Notes: generated from the letters alone by a model not told the origin. Positions 26,054 to 35,436 are shown, counted from the stretch's first letter. The stretch is DNA of 64,000 nucleotides from UBA6107 sp964459385 (GCA_964459385.1 CAYWLG010000005.1:62001-126000); one strand, 5' to 3'. Program-made: numbers and translations.

Positions 26054-26872
26054 TTATTTTGAAATTAAATCACTTGCCTGAAACAGGCCTGAATCCTTTG
26101 TAACAAAAAACTTATGGTGCTTCTCAGTAAAAATCTTATAAATGTATTTTCGCAATTCATCACTTTGAGCTGGGGTTAGGCTTAATCGCCCCGAAAGGAT
26201 GTAATCGGTCAGCATATCAGCATCCGTAATCTCAAGTGCATCTATGTATCGTTTGATCTTGATTTCTCGAAAATGGTTGGCAAGGATTTGGCTACCGTTT
26301 TCAAGCGTGAACGATTCAGATGAAAAATCTGTCCAAGAAGCGAGAGCTGCATCAAATTTGGTTAACAATTCTCCAATTTCGTGTAAATGGTTTTTACCAA
26401 TTGTTGAGGCGAAAAAGCGTCCGGTTGGTTTTATTACCCGGGCTATTTCAGAAAGTGCTTTCAATTTATCTGGAACATGGTAGAGCATATGATTAGCAAT
26501 AACAACATCAAATTGATCCACATCAAATGGTATTGCCGTAATGTCAATTACTTTGAATTTGAAATTCGGTAGGGATTTTTCAAGGTTGTGCTTTGTCTTT
26601 TCTACCATTTTGCTTGAAGAGTCTGATACTGTAATTGCACTCCCGACTGGTATGCGTTCAACGTTTTCCTTCCACAAATTTCCCATACCGCAGCCCAATT
26701 CAAGTATTTGCGAGTTTGGGCCTATTTCCATCTGCTCAAAAAGCCAGCGTTGCCAACCAACTTTATTAATACTGAATTTTTGGTGCACCTGAATTCGCAC
26801 GTCCAAGTTTTTTGTGCTTCGGTATTGGTCACGAACATATTCCTCTTTTGCTATGTTTTGAATTTTGCCCAC
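26054..26872 (-). CDS. SAM-dependent methyltransferase, class I
   Basis: A 272-residue methyltransferase. SAM-binding motif I ILELGCGMGNLW (about 56-67), acidic residue in VSDSS (motif II), and motif IV/post region FDVVIANHMLYHVPDK (about 114-129). Start is a GTG with GAGG 5 bases upstream. The gene is visibly more AT-rich than the arg/lys operon beside it, and with the Nudix gene may be a later acquisition. The substrate is unknown; similar UbiE/type 11 enzymes act on small molecules or resistance targets. Confidence 0.8.
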   Translation of the reverse strand: MGKIQNIAKEEYVRDQYRSTKNLDVRIQVHQKFSINKVGWQRWLFEQMEIGPNSQILELGCGMGNLWKENVERIPVGSAITVSDSSSKMVEKTKHNLEKSLPNFKFKVIDITAIPFDVDQFDVVIANHMLYHVPDKLKALSEIARVIKPTGRFFASTIGKNHLHEIGELLTKFDAALASWTDFSSESFTLENGSQILANHFREIKIKRYIDALEITDADMLTDYILSGRLSLTPAQSDELRKYIYKIFTEKHHKFFVTKDSGLFQASDLISK

Positions 26873-26980
26873 GGCACCCTCACATTATGTTAAGTCAAGC
26901 TTATAAATTGTTTCAGTAAGAATATGTCATCAAAAATTGATTGATTTTTTCATCAGTGTTTGCCAAAGAGCAGGAGTCAT

Positions 26981-27448
26981 TTAATATTTAGTCAACGCAT
27001 CCATTATGTTTGTCCCATCATTGAAAAAATCATCCGGTTTTAATGCATCAATCTCCACCCAGCGCGGCATCTCGGCTTCTTCATCTTGTACTTCATTATC
27101 AGATAACAGATCATACGTTAATGGAGTGCACAGGTAGAAAAACATCAAACCATGAAAAGCATTCCCAGTTGGGTCATAATAAAAGAAATCCTCGCGAAAA
27201 TGAACAAGCTGCTTGACTTCCACCTCGATGCCTGCTTCCTCACGAATTTCGCGTCGTAATCCCTCCTCTATTTTCTCTCCAAGCTCAATTCCCCCACCCG
27301 GCAGGCAATAAGCCCCTGTATTATGCATTTTCAGGAGCAGCAAACGATTTCGGTGCTGGATGATCCCATAGGCACTGGGCCGAAATACCAACTCTTGAAT
27401 TGGGATTTCTTTTTCTATGCCAAACAAGGTATGGCAAATAATTGTCAC
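26981..27448 (-). CDS. Nudix hydrolase
   Basis: A roughly 155-residue hydrolase of nucleoside-diphosphate-linked compounds. The Nudix box G-x5-E-x7-REUxEExGU is intact in two overlapping pieces: GGGIELGEKIEEG and LRREIREEAGIEV. I place the start at a GTG (27448) preceded by GGGAGG. An ATG at 27460 and a GTG at 27502 are in-frame alternatives. It is AT-rich like the methyltransferase that follows 108 bp downstream. Confidence 0.8.
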   Translation of the reverse strand: MTIICHTLFGIEKEIPIQELVFRPSAYGIIQHRNRLLLLKMHNTGAYCLPGGGIELGEKIEEGLRREIREEAGIEVEVKQLVHFREDFFYYDPTGNAFHGLMFFYLCTPLTYDLLSDNEVQDEEAEMPRWVEIDALKPDDFFNDGTNIMDALTKY

Positions 27449-27704
27449 TTTTCCTCCCATCCTGCACAATCGTTTAAGTGTACGTTCAAATCCGGTGCTC
27501 ACCTGTCAGTTTATTAATTTTACTTGAAGAAACGAGTCACAACTCTGGTTGCGTTCTTTTTTACCCAATCTCTTTGAAAAGCGCAGTTGTTAGATTCTCA
27601 TTCGACCAGAAGCCTGTAAAAGTGTGCAGACTGCACACCATTTTTGCGGCGAATCCTCTTAGAATGGTCACGACATCACAAACCATCCTTAGGAGAATGC
27701 AGCC

Positions 27705-28205
27705 ATGAATAAACGTGTCATTCGAGCCATTGTGCTCAGTTTTGTTTTAGTTACCCTTTTAGGCACCCTGACCGGATGCCAGAAGAGCAGCAAGGCGATC
27801 GACATGTATGTGCAGGATTACCGATTTGCCTACTCGCTGCAAGAAGTGACCGTTGCCGAAAACGGCAACACACTGGTAAAAATGCTCATGGTCCCCGAGA
27901 AGAACAAAGCCGGCGAAAAAGCCGATTTTATGCAAGCCATGCAAGTCGCCCAACTATTTCTCATGGAAGCTTATATTGTGGTGGACGGCACACCGCTCGA
28001 ATATCTCGAAGATGTCAGTTGCGATATCAGCAGTGACAAAAACAACGACCCGGTCTTTGTGTATAACTTCGAGTTCCCGACCAGTGAGCAGCCGGACGAG
28101 TTGTATTTCTTCCCGGCCAATAAACGGGAGGATGCGAGCTACCACTGGCAGATCGACCCGCTTAACGGCAAGATCCTCAAAGCGGCCGCGATCACCGAAG
28201 AATAG
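27705..28205 (+). CDS. Small lipoprotein of unknown function
   Basis: A 166-residue secreted lipoprotein: basic N-terminus, hydrophobic stretch and lipobox LTGC (C25). The mature part is mixed alpha/beta, has no cysteine pair or enzyme motif, and includes QAMQVAQLFLMEAYIVVDG. I do not recognise a family. AGGAGA precedes the ATG, and a strong terminator follows, so it is a single-gene unit. Confidence 0.7.
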   Translation: MNKRVIRAIVLSFVLVTLLGTLTGCQKSSKAIDMYVQDYRFAYSLQEVTVAENGNTLVKMLMVPEKNKAGEKADFMQAMQVAQLFLMEAYIVVDGTPLEYLEDVSCDISSDKNNDPVFVYNFEFPTSEQPDELYFFPANKREDASYHWQIDPLNGKILKAAAITEE

Positions 28206-28227
28206 GTCTGTTTTTTTGAAATGCTTA

Positions 28228-28256
28228 ATAGAGCGGAATCCCCGCTCTATTTTTTT
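28228..28256 (+). terminator. Rho-independent terminator
   Basis: ATAGAGCGG/CCGCTCTAT stem, AATCC loop, run of seven T. Confidence 0.88.
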
Positions 28257-28355
28257 GCTTTTGCACCTGGATTTTTAATGCGTTTTCTTCCACTGGAGCG
28301 GAATATAATTGAGTTGTTAAGAGGCTCAATTTATTCATAGAACTGAGGTGTTCCC

Positions 28356-28862
28356 ATGTTCCGCCGACCCCTACGCAGAATGATCGTCCGCCCGATGGCA
28401 CAAAACGCCCTCGCCCTTGAAATGAACCATGCCGAAGAGCTGCTGGCCAGCGGGCAGCCTGCCCAGGCAGCCGAGCTTTACAGCAAGTTGGCCAACGAAG
28501 CTGAACGGCTCAACCATCCCCGGCAGGCGGGCAATCTGCACGCGCGCGCCGCCCACACCTGGCTGACCGCGGGCAATCAATCACTCGCGGACGAACACGC
28601 GCAGAAGGCACTCTCCATATTCAACCGCTTAGGGATGAGCGAACGCGCCAGTCAATTCCAAAGCCGTTTCGCCAGCCACAAGCAATCCCCCAAAAGCAGT
28701 GAGCCGATGCCTGGCAAAACCGCCGGCGCTGTTCAGCAACGGGGCATGCTGCCTGCCACTTGCCCGCAGTGCGGCGCTCCCCTGCGCAGCGACGAAGTAG
28801 ATTGGGTAGACAGCAACAGCGCAGAATGTGGTTTCTGCGGCGCAGTCATTCACGCAAGTTAA
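28356..28862 (+). CDS. TPR-like protein with C-terminal zinc ribbon
   Basis: A 168-residue cytoplasmic protein. Residues 20-100 form an Ala-rich helical hairpin array resembling tetratricopeptide repeats (LASGQPAQAAELYSKLAN and similar). After a Pro/Gly linker, a zinc ribbon occupies residues 133-168 with CPQC and CGFC pairs. Function is unknown; such proteins commonly mediate protein contacts. It converges with HMG-CoA reductase, 39 bp away. Confidence 0.65.
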   Translation: MFRRPLRRMIVRPMAQNALALEMNHAEELLASGQPAQAAELYSKLANEAERLNHPRQAGNLHARAAHTWLTAGNQSLADEHAQKALSIFNRLGMSERASQFQSRFASHKQSPKSSEPMPGKTAGAVQQRGMLPATCPQCGAPLRSDEVDWVDSNSAECGFCGAVIHAS

Positions 28863-28901
28863 GATTACACACTCACGCTGAAATAAACGTCATTTAGCAG
28901 T

Positions 28902-30170
28902 TTACTTCTTCCACTCTGCCAGGATCTCTGCGGCACGGTCGGGTCGAATGGCCTTTTCCTGCACCATCTGCTCGGCCAGGCGATCCACCTGGTCACTGCT
29001 TGCCCCGGCCGCGATGGCAACCTGACGGGCATGCAGGGCCATGTGCCCTTTTTGAATGCCCTCGGTTGCCAGCGCGCGCAGGGCAGCCAGATTTTGTGCC
29101 AGCCCAACCGAGACGACGATCTCGGCCAATTCTTGTGCCGACTTCACCCCCATCAATTTTAGACAGACCTTCGCAGTGGGATTCACCTGTGTGGCTCCCC
29201 CGACCGTCCCGACAGCCAACGGCATTTCAAGCGAGCCCGTCAGATTGCCGGCATCATCTTTGCCCCAGGTGCTGAGCGAGGTGTAGCGGCCATTCTTGAC
29301 CGCGTAGGCATGGGCGCCGGCTTCAACCCCGCGCCAATCATTGCCGGTGGCCAGCACCACCGCGTCAATACCGTTCATAATGCCCTTGTTATGCGTGGCC
29401 GCCCGATAGGGGTCTGCGGCAGCAAAAGCCCAGGCCTCAATGATGCCATCGCGCACTTTTTCGCCGCTGTATTCCCCGAAGGCCAGATCGGCTGTGTGAA
29501 TGGTCACCTGGGCGCGCGCCAGCCTGCGGTCGGCCAGGTTGGAAAGGATGCGCAAATGCGCCCGTCCACCAGTCAGTGATTCGAGCCTGGGAGCCAGGCG
29601 CTCCACGGCTGTGTTCACCGCATTGGCACCCATCGAATCGCGCACATCATAAATGAGATGCACCACAAGGAAAGCCCCGACGGCCGATGCGGGGATCCGG
29701 CGCACTTCCAGGTTTTGCGGGCCGCCACCCAGTTTTTCCAGTTGCGGGTTCAAGCCCCGTAGCGAGTTGAGCAGTTCCTCTTTCCCGGCCTGGATGCGTG
29801 CTTCGGCCTGGTCGAGATCAGCCAGATCCAGCAGTTGAATTTGCCCGATCATCAGGGGAGCATCCACTGAAGCCGTGAATCCACCAGCCGCCTGCGCCAG
29901 CTTTGCCATGAAAGAAGCCCCGGCGATCACTGAAGGTTCTTCAATCGCCATCGGTACCAGCACCTCACGCCCATTGACGACAAAGTTCTGAGCGATTCCA
30001 AGGGGCAAATGCAAGACCCCCACTGCGTTTTCTACCATGTGATCCGCTGCTTCAGCCTGCAGGGCGCCACTGCCCAATAAGATCTTCTGTTCTTCGTCTA
30101 TCAGCCCAGCCTGCACGGCCAGATAGTTGAGTCGCTCTTCAATTGTGAGTTGATAAAATTTCATATTCAT
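28902..30170 (-). CDS. mvaA: Hydroxymethylglutaryl-CoA reductase, class II
   Basis: A 422-residue reductase interconverting HMG-CoA and mevalonate. Catalytic residues align with the Pseudomonas mevalonii class II enzyme: E78 (AIEEPSVIAG), K262 (THNKGIMNG), D278 (ATGNDWRG) and H376 (KGHMALHARQ). The dinucleotide-binding DSMGANAVNT motif is at about 178-187. It has no membrane domain. In this phylum it could serve mevalonate-based isoprenoid synthesis or mevalonate catabolism; no other mevalonate gene is in the window, so direction is open. Confidence 0.94.
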   Translation of the reverse strand: MNMKFYQLTIEERLNYLAVQAGLIDEEQKILLGSGALQAEAADHMVENAVGVLHLPLGIAQNFVVNGREVLVPMAIEEPSVIAGASFMAKLAQAAGGFTASVDAPLMIGQIQLLDLADLDQAEARIQAGKEELLNSLRGLNPQLEKLGGGPQNLEVRRIPASAVGAFLVVHLIYDVRDSMGANAVNTAVERLAPRLESLTGGRAHLRILSNLADRRLARAQVTIHTADLAFGEYSGEKVRDGIIEAWAFAAADPYRAATHNKGIMNGIDAVVLATGNDWRGVEAGAHAYAVKNGRYTSLSTWGKDDAGNLTGSLEMPLAVGTVGGATQVNPTAKVCLKLMGVKSAQELAEIVVSVGLAQNLAALRALATEGIQKGHMALHARQVAIAAGASSDQVDRLAEQMVQEKAIRPDRAAEILAEWKK

Positions 30171-30370
30171 CCCTACCGAAAAGAAAGAATTCGTTTGTTA
30201 TAAGGTGGTTTATTTTTATCACAAACCGCATTTAAAAAACTATCAAACTTTGCCAACGCATTTGTTTCCTTCTGGCGGATGAAGCCAATCTCATCATTTT
30301 GGTTGAATTTTGCTTAATTTGTGAAAAATATACCGTTTTATTGGTACATTTTTAGCTTATTTTCATTTTT

Positions 30371-30387
30371 CCAAACTATAATTTTGG
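30371..30387 (+). promoter_or_regulatory. Promoter -10 with overlapping palindrome before osmC
   Basis: A consensus TATAAT (30377-30382) lies within CCAAA-N7-TTTGG. A TACC-N8-GGTA repeat lies just upstream. Repression by the XRE-cupin regulator of the same unit is a guess. Confidence 0.4.
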
Positions 30388-30418
30388 TATAGATTTAAAA
30401 AAAACAAAGAGGAGCATT

Positions 30419-30853
30419 ATGGCAATCAAATTAGTAAGCGTTGATGCAGTACAAGTAGATGGTTTCAAGATCGAAACAAAATCTCGCCAGCACGTTGCAA
30501 TCGTTGACCAACCCCCCGCCGGGGGCGGCACCGATGCCGGCCCTACCCCGCTTGAGTACCTGTTCGTTTCTCTGGCCGGATGCATTGTCACCATTGGCCA
30601 CATCGTTGCCAAACAGCGACAACTGCCGGTTCGCAAGATCGAGTGCCATGTGGAAGGGGAGTTGGACACCGACGTTTTGATGGGCAAAAGCACTGCGGTT
30701 CGCCCCGGTTTTCAGAGCATTCGTGTTCACACCAAAGTGGATGCCGACATGAGCCAGGAAGAAAAAGAAGCCTTCATCCGCGATGTTGATGCCCGCTGCC
30801 CGATTTCTGATAACGTACACAATTTGACTCCTGTCGAATTTGTGGTTGAATAA
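30419..30853 (+). CDS. OsmC-family peroxiredoxin-like protein
   Basis: A 144-residue OsmC/Ohr-fold protein reducing organic peroxides or similar. Both family cysteines are present: SLAGCIVTIGHI (about C59) and DARCPISDNVHNL (about C126). GAGGAG ribosome-binding site. The downstream XRE-cupin regulator begins 4 bp after its stop, so they are one unit. The family is broad and not all members act on peroxides. Confidence 0.88.
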   Translation: MAIKLVSVDAVQVDGFKIETKSRQHVAIVDQPPAGGGTDAGPTPLEYLFVSLAGCIVTIGHIVAKQRQLPVRKIECHVEGELDTDVLMGKSTAVRPGFQSIRVHTKVDADMSQEEKEAFIRDVDARCPISDNVHNLTPVEFVVE

Positions 30854-30857
30854 TAAT

Positions 30858-31517
30858 GTGAATCAAAACACTGCCGCACCCAACAGTTCGCCCGAGTCCC
30901 CTTCTGCCGACCTCATGGTTGGCGCGAGGCTAAAAGATCTGCGAACACAGAGGGGATTCTCTTTACGAGCTTTGGCAGAACGCAGTGATCTGAACATCAA
31001 CACATTAAGCCTGATCGAGAACGGCAAGTCATCGCCCTCAGTCAGCACTTTACAGCAGTTGGCACAGGCGCTTGCCGTGCCAATTGCTGCTTTTTTTGCC
31101 TCAGACCCGGTCGAAAAAGAGATCGTTTTTACGCCCGCCAGTCAACGCCCCGGCCAATTCTTTGGTAGTACCGAGATGCAAAATCTGGGTAAAGACCTCT
31201 CTGCCACTGAAATCCAACCGTTTGTCGTCACCCTGCAGCCGGGCATGGGCAGTGGCGATCAGATGATCGTGCATACCGGGCTCGAATTCGTCTATTGTTT
31301 GAGCGGCTCCATCCACTATGAGGTCGAGCAACAAGAATTCACCTTGGAAGCTGGCGATTCGTTAGTCTTTAAAGCCCCTTTGCCGCACTGCTGGGAAAAC
31401 AAGACCAAGAAACCAGCCCAGATCTTGTTGATCCTTTATTCATGTAATGAAGGGGAAACTTCTGGCGAGAGACATTTCTCATTACAGACCAGTCCAAAAA
31501 GAAATCGCAAGAAATAA
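30858..31517 (+). CDS. XRE-family regulator with cupin domain
   Basis: About 219 residues from a GTG at 30858; an ATG further in (30915) is also possible. N-terminal helix-turn-helix (GFSLRALAERSDLNINTLSL, about 34-53) followed by a C-terminal cupin barrel (GLEFVYCLSGSIHYEV, LEAGDSLVFKAPLPHCWEN). Such regulators often sense small molecules bound in the cupin. It immediately follows osmC and may control it. Confidence 0.85.
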   Translation: MNQNTAAPNSSPESPSADLMVGARLKDLRTQRGFSLRALAERSDLNINTLSLIENGKSSPSVSTLQQLAQALAVPIAAFFASDPVEKEIVFTPASQRPGQFFGSTEMQNLGKDLSATEIQPFVVTLQPGMGSGDQMIVHTGLEFVYCLSGSIHYEVEQQEFTLEAGDSLVFKAPLPHCWENKTKKPAQILLILYSCNEGETSGERHFSLQTSPKRNRKK

Positions 31518-31633
31518 CCTTCTCTCTTCTCTACATACTTCTACCCATTTAACGATAATCCAGGAACTGCCGTCCACTCGTTTTGAATCGCATCCGAGTA
31601 GCTTAACGTATTTCAGTTTGATTCGTAATGATT

Positions 31634-31656
31634 AACGTTAACCTCTTGTTAACGTT
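31634..31656. promoter_or_regulatory. Perfect 9-bp inverted repeat upstream of solute-binding module
   Basis: AACGTTAAC-CTCTT-GTTAACGTT, 75 bp before the first gene of the solute-binding/VWA module. A dimeric regulator site is likely; the regulator is unknown. Confidence 0.5.
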
Positions 31657-31731
31657 TCATTAATCCCCCGACCAAGTGGATATGTTATTTTTACAATAAG
31701 AACTTTATACTGGGTTTTACCAAGGTTATCA

Positions 31732-32934
31732 ATGTACACGCCCAAACACAACTGGATTCTTTTTGGAGTATTCTCACTTTTCGCCGTCAGCCTGTTCATT
31801 ACCACCCTCTTTTCTCCATTAATTCGCAGCTATACCAAGGCTCCATTGCGAGACCTGTTACTGCCTCCCCCGACACCCATTGAACTGAATATCGTTTACT
31901 CGACCGAGAAAGAAGAATGGATCAACGAAGCTGTTGAGCGATTCAATGATCTTCACAAAACGGTGAATGGACATCCCATCCAGATCAACCTGTCCGAAAC
32001 CGGCTCACGTGAAATGTATATAGATATTCTGGATGGCAATTCCAAACCGGTGATGATCAGCCCGGCCAGCAATTTGCAGATCAACATTCTCGATCAACTA
32101 TCGCGGGCCAAGTTTGGCGCAAGCATCATCCCTGCCAGCCGCGATGGGCAGTGCGAATCGGTTTTCAGCACACCGTTGGTCGTGGCCGCCTGGTCTGATC
32201 GGGCAGAGGTGCTTTGGGGGAATCGGCCTTCAATTAACATCTGGAAGCAAATCCACGATGCCGAGGTAGACCCGCAAGGATGGCAAACGCTCGGACACCC
32301 TGAATGGGGATATGTGAAATTCGGGCACACCAACCCGCTGAAATCGAACAGCGGCTTTATGACCCTGCTTTTAATGACCTACAGCTATTACGGAAAAACC
32401 AGCGGGCTGACCGAATCGGATATTTTAGCCAACCCGGCCTATCAAGCCTGGATTCTTGAACTGGAAAACTCAATCTCCTCTTTCGGTGACAGCACCGGCA
32501 CTTATATGAAAGAGATCATCGCCTATGGCCCCAGCATGTACGACATGGTGGCCGTCTATGAAGCTACTGCCATCGAGAACCTGCAAAACGCCGCCGGGCG
32601 CTATGGCGAACTGAAGCTTTACTATCCTCCAGCCACGATCTTAAGCGATCATCCTTTTTGCATCTTGAACGCCGATTGGGTCAGCGATGAACAGGCACAG
32701 GCGGCAAAGATCTTTTTGGATTATCTGCTTAGTCCTGAAATTCAGCAACTGGCGTTGGATAAATATGGGTTCAGGCCGGTTGACCCAGCCATTCCGCTTG
32801 ACTCTCCTACCAGCCCGTTATCCATCTACAAAAACAATGGCGTTCAGGTTACGCTGCCGCCTCAGGTAGAAATTCCGGACGGAAACACTTTGAACACGCT
32901 TTTGGAATTTTGGTCACGAAACGTTCAACCATAA
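31732..32934 (+). CDS. Membrane-anchored solute-binding-like protein
   Basis: A 400-residue protein with one N-terminal membrane helix (about 9-30) and an extracellular type II periplasmic-binding fold. It aligns by eye with the N-terminal two thirds of the next gene: IVYSTEKEEWINEAVERFN against IYGSEKQSWIDPLVEEFN, GHPEWGYVKFGHTNP against GYPEWGSFKFGHTHP, and WVSDEQ in both. It lacks the VWA domain. No transporter permease or ATPase is nearby, so a binding or sensing role is more likely than import. Confidence 0.75.
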   Translation: MYTPKHNWILFGVFSLFAVSLFITTLFSPLIRSYTKAPLRDLLLPPPTPIELNIVYSTEKEEWINEAVERFNDLHKTVNGHPIQINLSETGSREMYIDILDGNSKPVMISPASNLQINILDQLSRAKFGASIIPASRDGQCESVFSTPLVVAAWSDRAEVLWGNRPSINIWKQIHDAEVDPQGWQTLGHPEWGYVKFGHTNPLKSNSGFMTLLLMTYSYYGKTSGLTESDILANPAYQAWILELENSISSFGDSTGTYMKEIIAYGPSMYDMVAVYEATAIENLQNAAGRYGELKLYYPPATILSDHPFCILNADWVSDEQAQAAKIFLDYLLSPEIQQLALDKYGFRPVDPAIPLDSPTSPLSIYKNNGVQVTLPPQVEIPDGNTLNTLLEFWSRNVQP

Positions 32935-32944
32935 GAAGGTATTT

Positions 32945-34609
32945 ATGAAAAAGACAGCTTCTGCATTACTCATCCTATTTTTGTTAACTTCTACCCTCCT
33001 TTCAGCCTGCGGCAATCTTTTGACAAGCAAAGTGGTCGTTCCCATGATCTATGGTTCTGAAAAGCAGAGTTGGATTGACCCGCTCGTTGAAGAATTCAAC
33101 AAATCCAATCAAAAGACCAGCAGCGGCGCGGTCATCGAGATTCAAGCCACCCCAATGGGATCGATCGAATCCATGCGCGCGATCGTGAATCAGACCGAAC
33201 AACCGGTAGTGTGGAGCCCGGCTTCCTCCATCTATATGCCTCAGGCCAATGCTGAATGGAAGAAGACCCACAGCGATGATCTGATCGTTGGCAGCCCCAA
33301 AGACCTGGTGCTATCCCCCATCGTTATTGCGATGTGGAAGCCCATGGCCGAAGTTTTGGGATGGCCCAATAAACCCATCGGTTGGCAGGATATTGCAGAG
33401 CTATCCATCTCAAAAGAAGGCTGGGCCGCCTATGGATACCCCGAATGGGGAAGCTTCAAATTTGGTCACACCCACCCCGATTACAGCAACAGCGGCTATT
33501 CTGCCATCATCGCGCAGATCTATGCCGGTCTGGGTAAGCAGCGCGGATTAACCCTGAGCGACTTAAGCAACCCGGACATGCTGTCCTTCGTCAGCGATGT
33601 GCAGTCCAGCATCATCCATTACGGCATCAGCACCGGCTTCTTTGCCAATCGCATGTTTGAGCGTGGCCCTTCTTATCTCTCTGCGGCCGTGATGTATGAA
33701 AACCTGGTGGTGGAACAAGAAACCAAACGCTTGAACGGTGAATCCAATCAGCTTGAGGTCGTTTCCATTTACCCCAAAGAAGGCACCTTCTGGTCCAACC
33801 ACCCCTATATCATCCTAAACGCACCCTGGGTGAGCGACGAACAGAAAGAGGCTGCCGAGATCTTTGAGACCTATTTGCTCGACACCCCGCAGCAGATTCG
33901 CGCCATCGAAGCCGGGTTCCGCCCCTCTGACCCCTCCATTGCCCTTTCCACCCCGTTGGATGCGGCGCATGGGGTTGACCCCAGCCAGCCCAAAACCGTG
34001 CTGGAAGTGCCGTCAGCCGAAGTTCTTGACCAGGTAGACGATCTGTGGAAGCAGGTGAAAAAGCCGGTGGACCTGATCGTCGCCATCGACACTTCAGGCA
34101 GCATGAGCGGCGAGAAGATCAGTTCGGCCCGCTCCAGCCTGGCGGCTTTTATCTCAAAGCTGGATGACCGTGACCGTTTGCAGGTGATCACATTCAACAG
34201 CGAGATCAACACGCTGGGTGATCTGGTTGAGTTGAGCCAAAACCGCGACGAGATGGTGCGCCGTGTTTCTGGCCTGATCGAAGATGGCAGCACCCGCTTG
34301 TTCGATGCAGTGGAATTTGCCTACCAGAATCTTGAACAAAACGGCGACCCCAGCCACATTCGCGCCATCGTCGTCCTTTCGGACGGGGTAGATACAGAAT
34401 CCACCCTGACCCTTAACGATGTTTTAGGCCAGTTGAATTCCGGCTCTGAAGAAGGCGGCAATTCGATCAAGCTCTTTACCATCTCATACGGCGACGACGC
34501 AGATACTGAGACCCTATCGAGCCTCTCGGACATCACCGGCGCCAGCATGTATAAAGCAGACCCCAAAACGATCGACGAGGTCTATAAAGAGATCGCGACT
34601 TTCTTCTAG
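32945..34609 (+). CDS. Solute-binding domain / von Willebrand A fusion lipoprotein
   Basis: A 554-residue lipoprotein (lipobox LSAC near residue 22). Residues about 30-355 form a solute-binding fold paralogous to the preceding protein; residues about 375-554 form a VWA domain with an intact MIDAS start DTSGS (about D382-S386), TRLFDAVEF, and VLSDGVDT, all used for metal-dependent protein binding. It starts 10 bp after its paralog. Such fusions suggest ligand-controlled adhesion or complex assembly at the cell surface, an inference. Confidence 0.82.
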   Translation: MKKTASALLILFLLTSTLLSACGNLLTSKVVVPMIYGSEKQSWIDPLVEEFNKSNQKTSSGAVIEIQATPMGSIESMRAIVNQTEQPVVWSPASSIYMPQANAEWKKTHSDDLIVGSPKDLVLSPIVIAMWKPMAEVLGWPNKPIGWQDIAELSISKEGWAAYGYPEWGSFKFGHTHPDYSNSGYSAIIAQIYAGLGKQRGLTLSDLSNPDMLSFVSDVQSSIIHYGISTGFFANRMFERGPSYLSAAVMYENLVVEQETKRLNGESNQLEVVSIYPKEGTFWSNHPYIILNAPWVSDEQKEAAEIFETYLLDTPQQIRAIEAGFRPSDPSIALSTPLDAAHGVDPSQPKTVLEVPSAEVLDQVDDLWKQVKKPVDLIVAIDTSGSMSGEKISSARSSLAAFISKLDDRDRLQVITFNSEINTLGDLVELSQNRDEMVRRVSGLIEDGSTRLFDAVEFAYQNLEQNGDPSHIRAIVVLSDGVDTESTLTLNDVLGQLNSGSEEGGNSIKLFTISYGDDADTETLSSLSDITGASMYKADPKTIDEVYKEIATFF

Positions 34610-34626
34610 ACCTGATCTGAGGGAAT

Positions 34627-35391
34627 ATGGCAAACTTATTAATGGCAATCGGGCACCCTTTAAACGTTGTAATGTTTTTTGCCTCCATTCTGGCCGGGTT
34701 GTTGGCCGATTGGCGTTTGATCCCGATCGGGCTGGCGCTCTGGCTGGTGATGGTCATCAGCGTTGCGCTCAACCCATCCGACAAACTGAACAGCTCAGTT
34801 GAAAAGCGCTCTTACCTTTCGCAAAGGTTCCAACCGCTTATGAGCCGCATTCAGCGCTCTCAGGTAAACCTGTTCAATACAATCGAGGGTCTGCCCGAGG
34901 ATACAAAAGCCTTTCTCAAACCAGTGCATCAGGGGGTAGATCAACTGGCCGAAAAAGCGCTGCTTTACTGCCAGCGGTTGACCCCACTTGAAAATTATCG
35001 TCTGGTCGCGCTCAACAGCTTGAATTACGAAAATGAAAAGCAGAAGCTGGAATCCCGCCTGAATTCGAGCAACAATCAGAGCGTCAGAGCAGAGCTGAAC
35101 GAAGCGCTTAACTCCCTCAATTATCGCAAACAGACCTTCGACTCGGCAAACGCCCATCTCGATAAAGCGGAAGCGGTTCTTACCAGTTTGGCGAACGAAC
35201 TGGATGCGACCCTGCTGGAGGTGATGCAGCTTCCTTCGCTGGAAAAGCCCACCATGAAAGCAAAAATCGACACCATCCTGCAAAAGCTAAAAACAGAGAT
35301 CAGCGAGGTGGATGAGATCGGGAAGATTCCCTCGGCCAACCTGGTCAACGAGCCCAATGATACAATTCAAAACCAAAGTACTCCTTCTTAA
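34627..35391 (+). CDS. Membrane protein with long coiled coil
   Basis: A 254-residue protein: two adjacent hydrophobic segments in residues 1-46 (a helical hairpin), then a long charged helical region (60-230) with heptad-like Leu spacing predicting coiled coil, and a polar tail. No family recognised. It begins 17 bp after the VWA gene and ends in a strong terminator, so it completes the three-gene module and may contact the VWA protein through the membrane. Confidence 0.65.
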   Translation: MANLLMAIGHPLNVVMFFASILAGLLADWRLIPIGLALWLVMVISVALNPSDKLNSSVEKRSYLSQRFQPLMSRIQRSQVNLFNTIEGLPEDTKAFLKPVHQGVDQLAEKALLYCQRLTPLENYRLVALNSLNYENEKQKLESRLNSSNNQSVRAELNEALNSLNYRKQTFDSANAHLDKAEAVLTSLANELDATLLEVMQLPSLEKPTMKAKIDTILQKLKTEISEVDEIGKIPSANLVNEPNDTIQNQSTPS

Positions 35392-35436
35392 TAAAGGGCC
35401 CAAAGCGCAAGTGTAATTTTCAAACATAAAGAGCAC

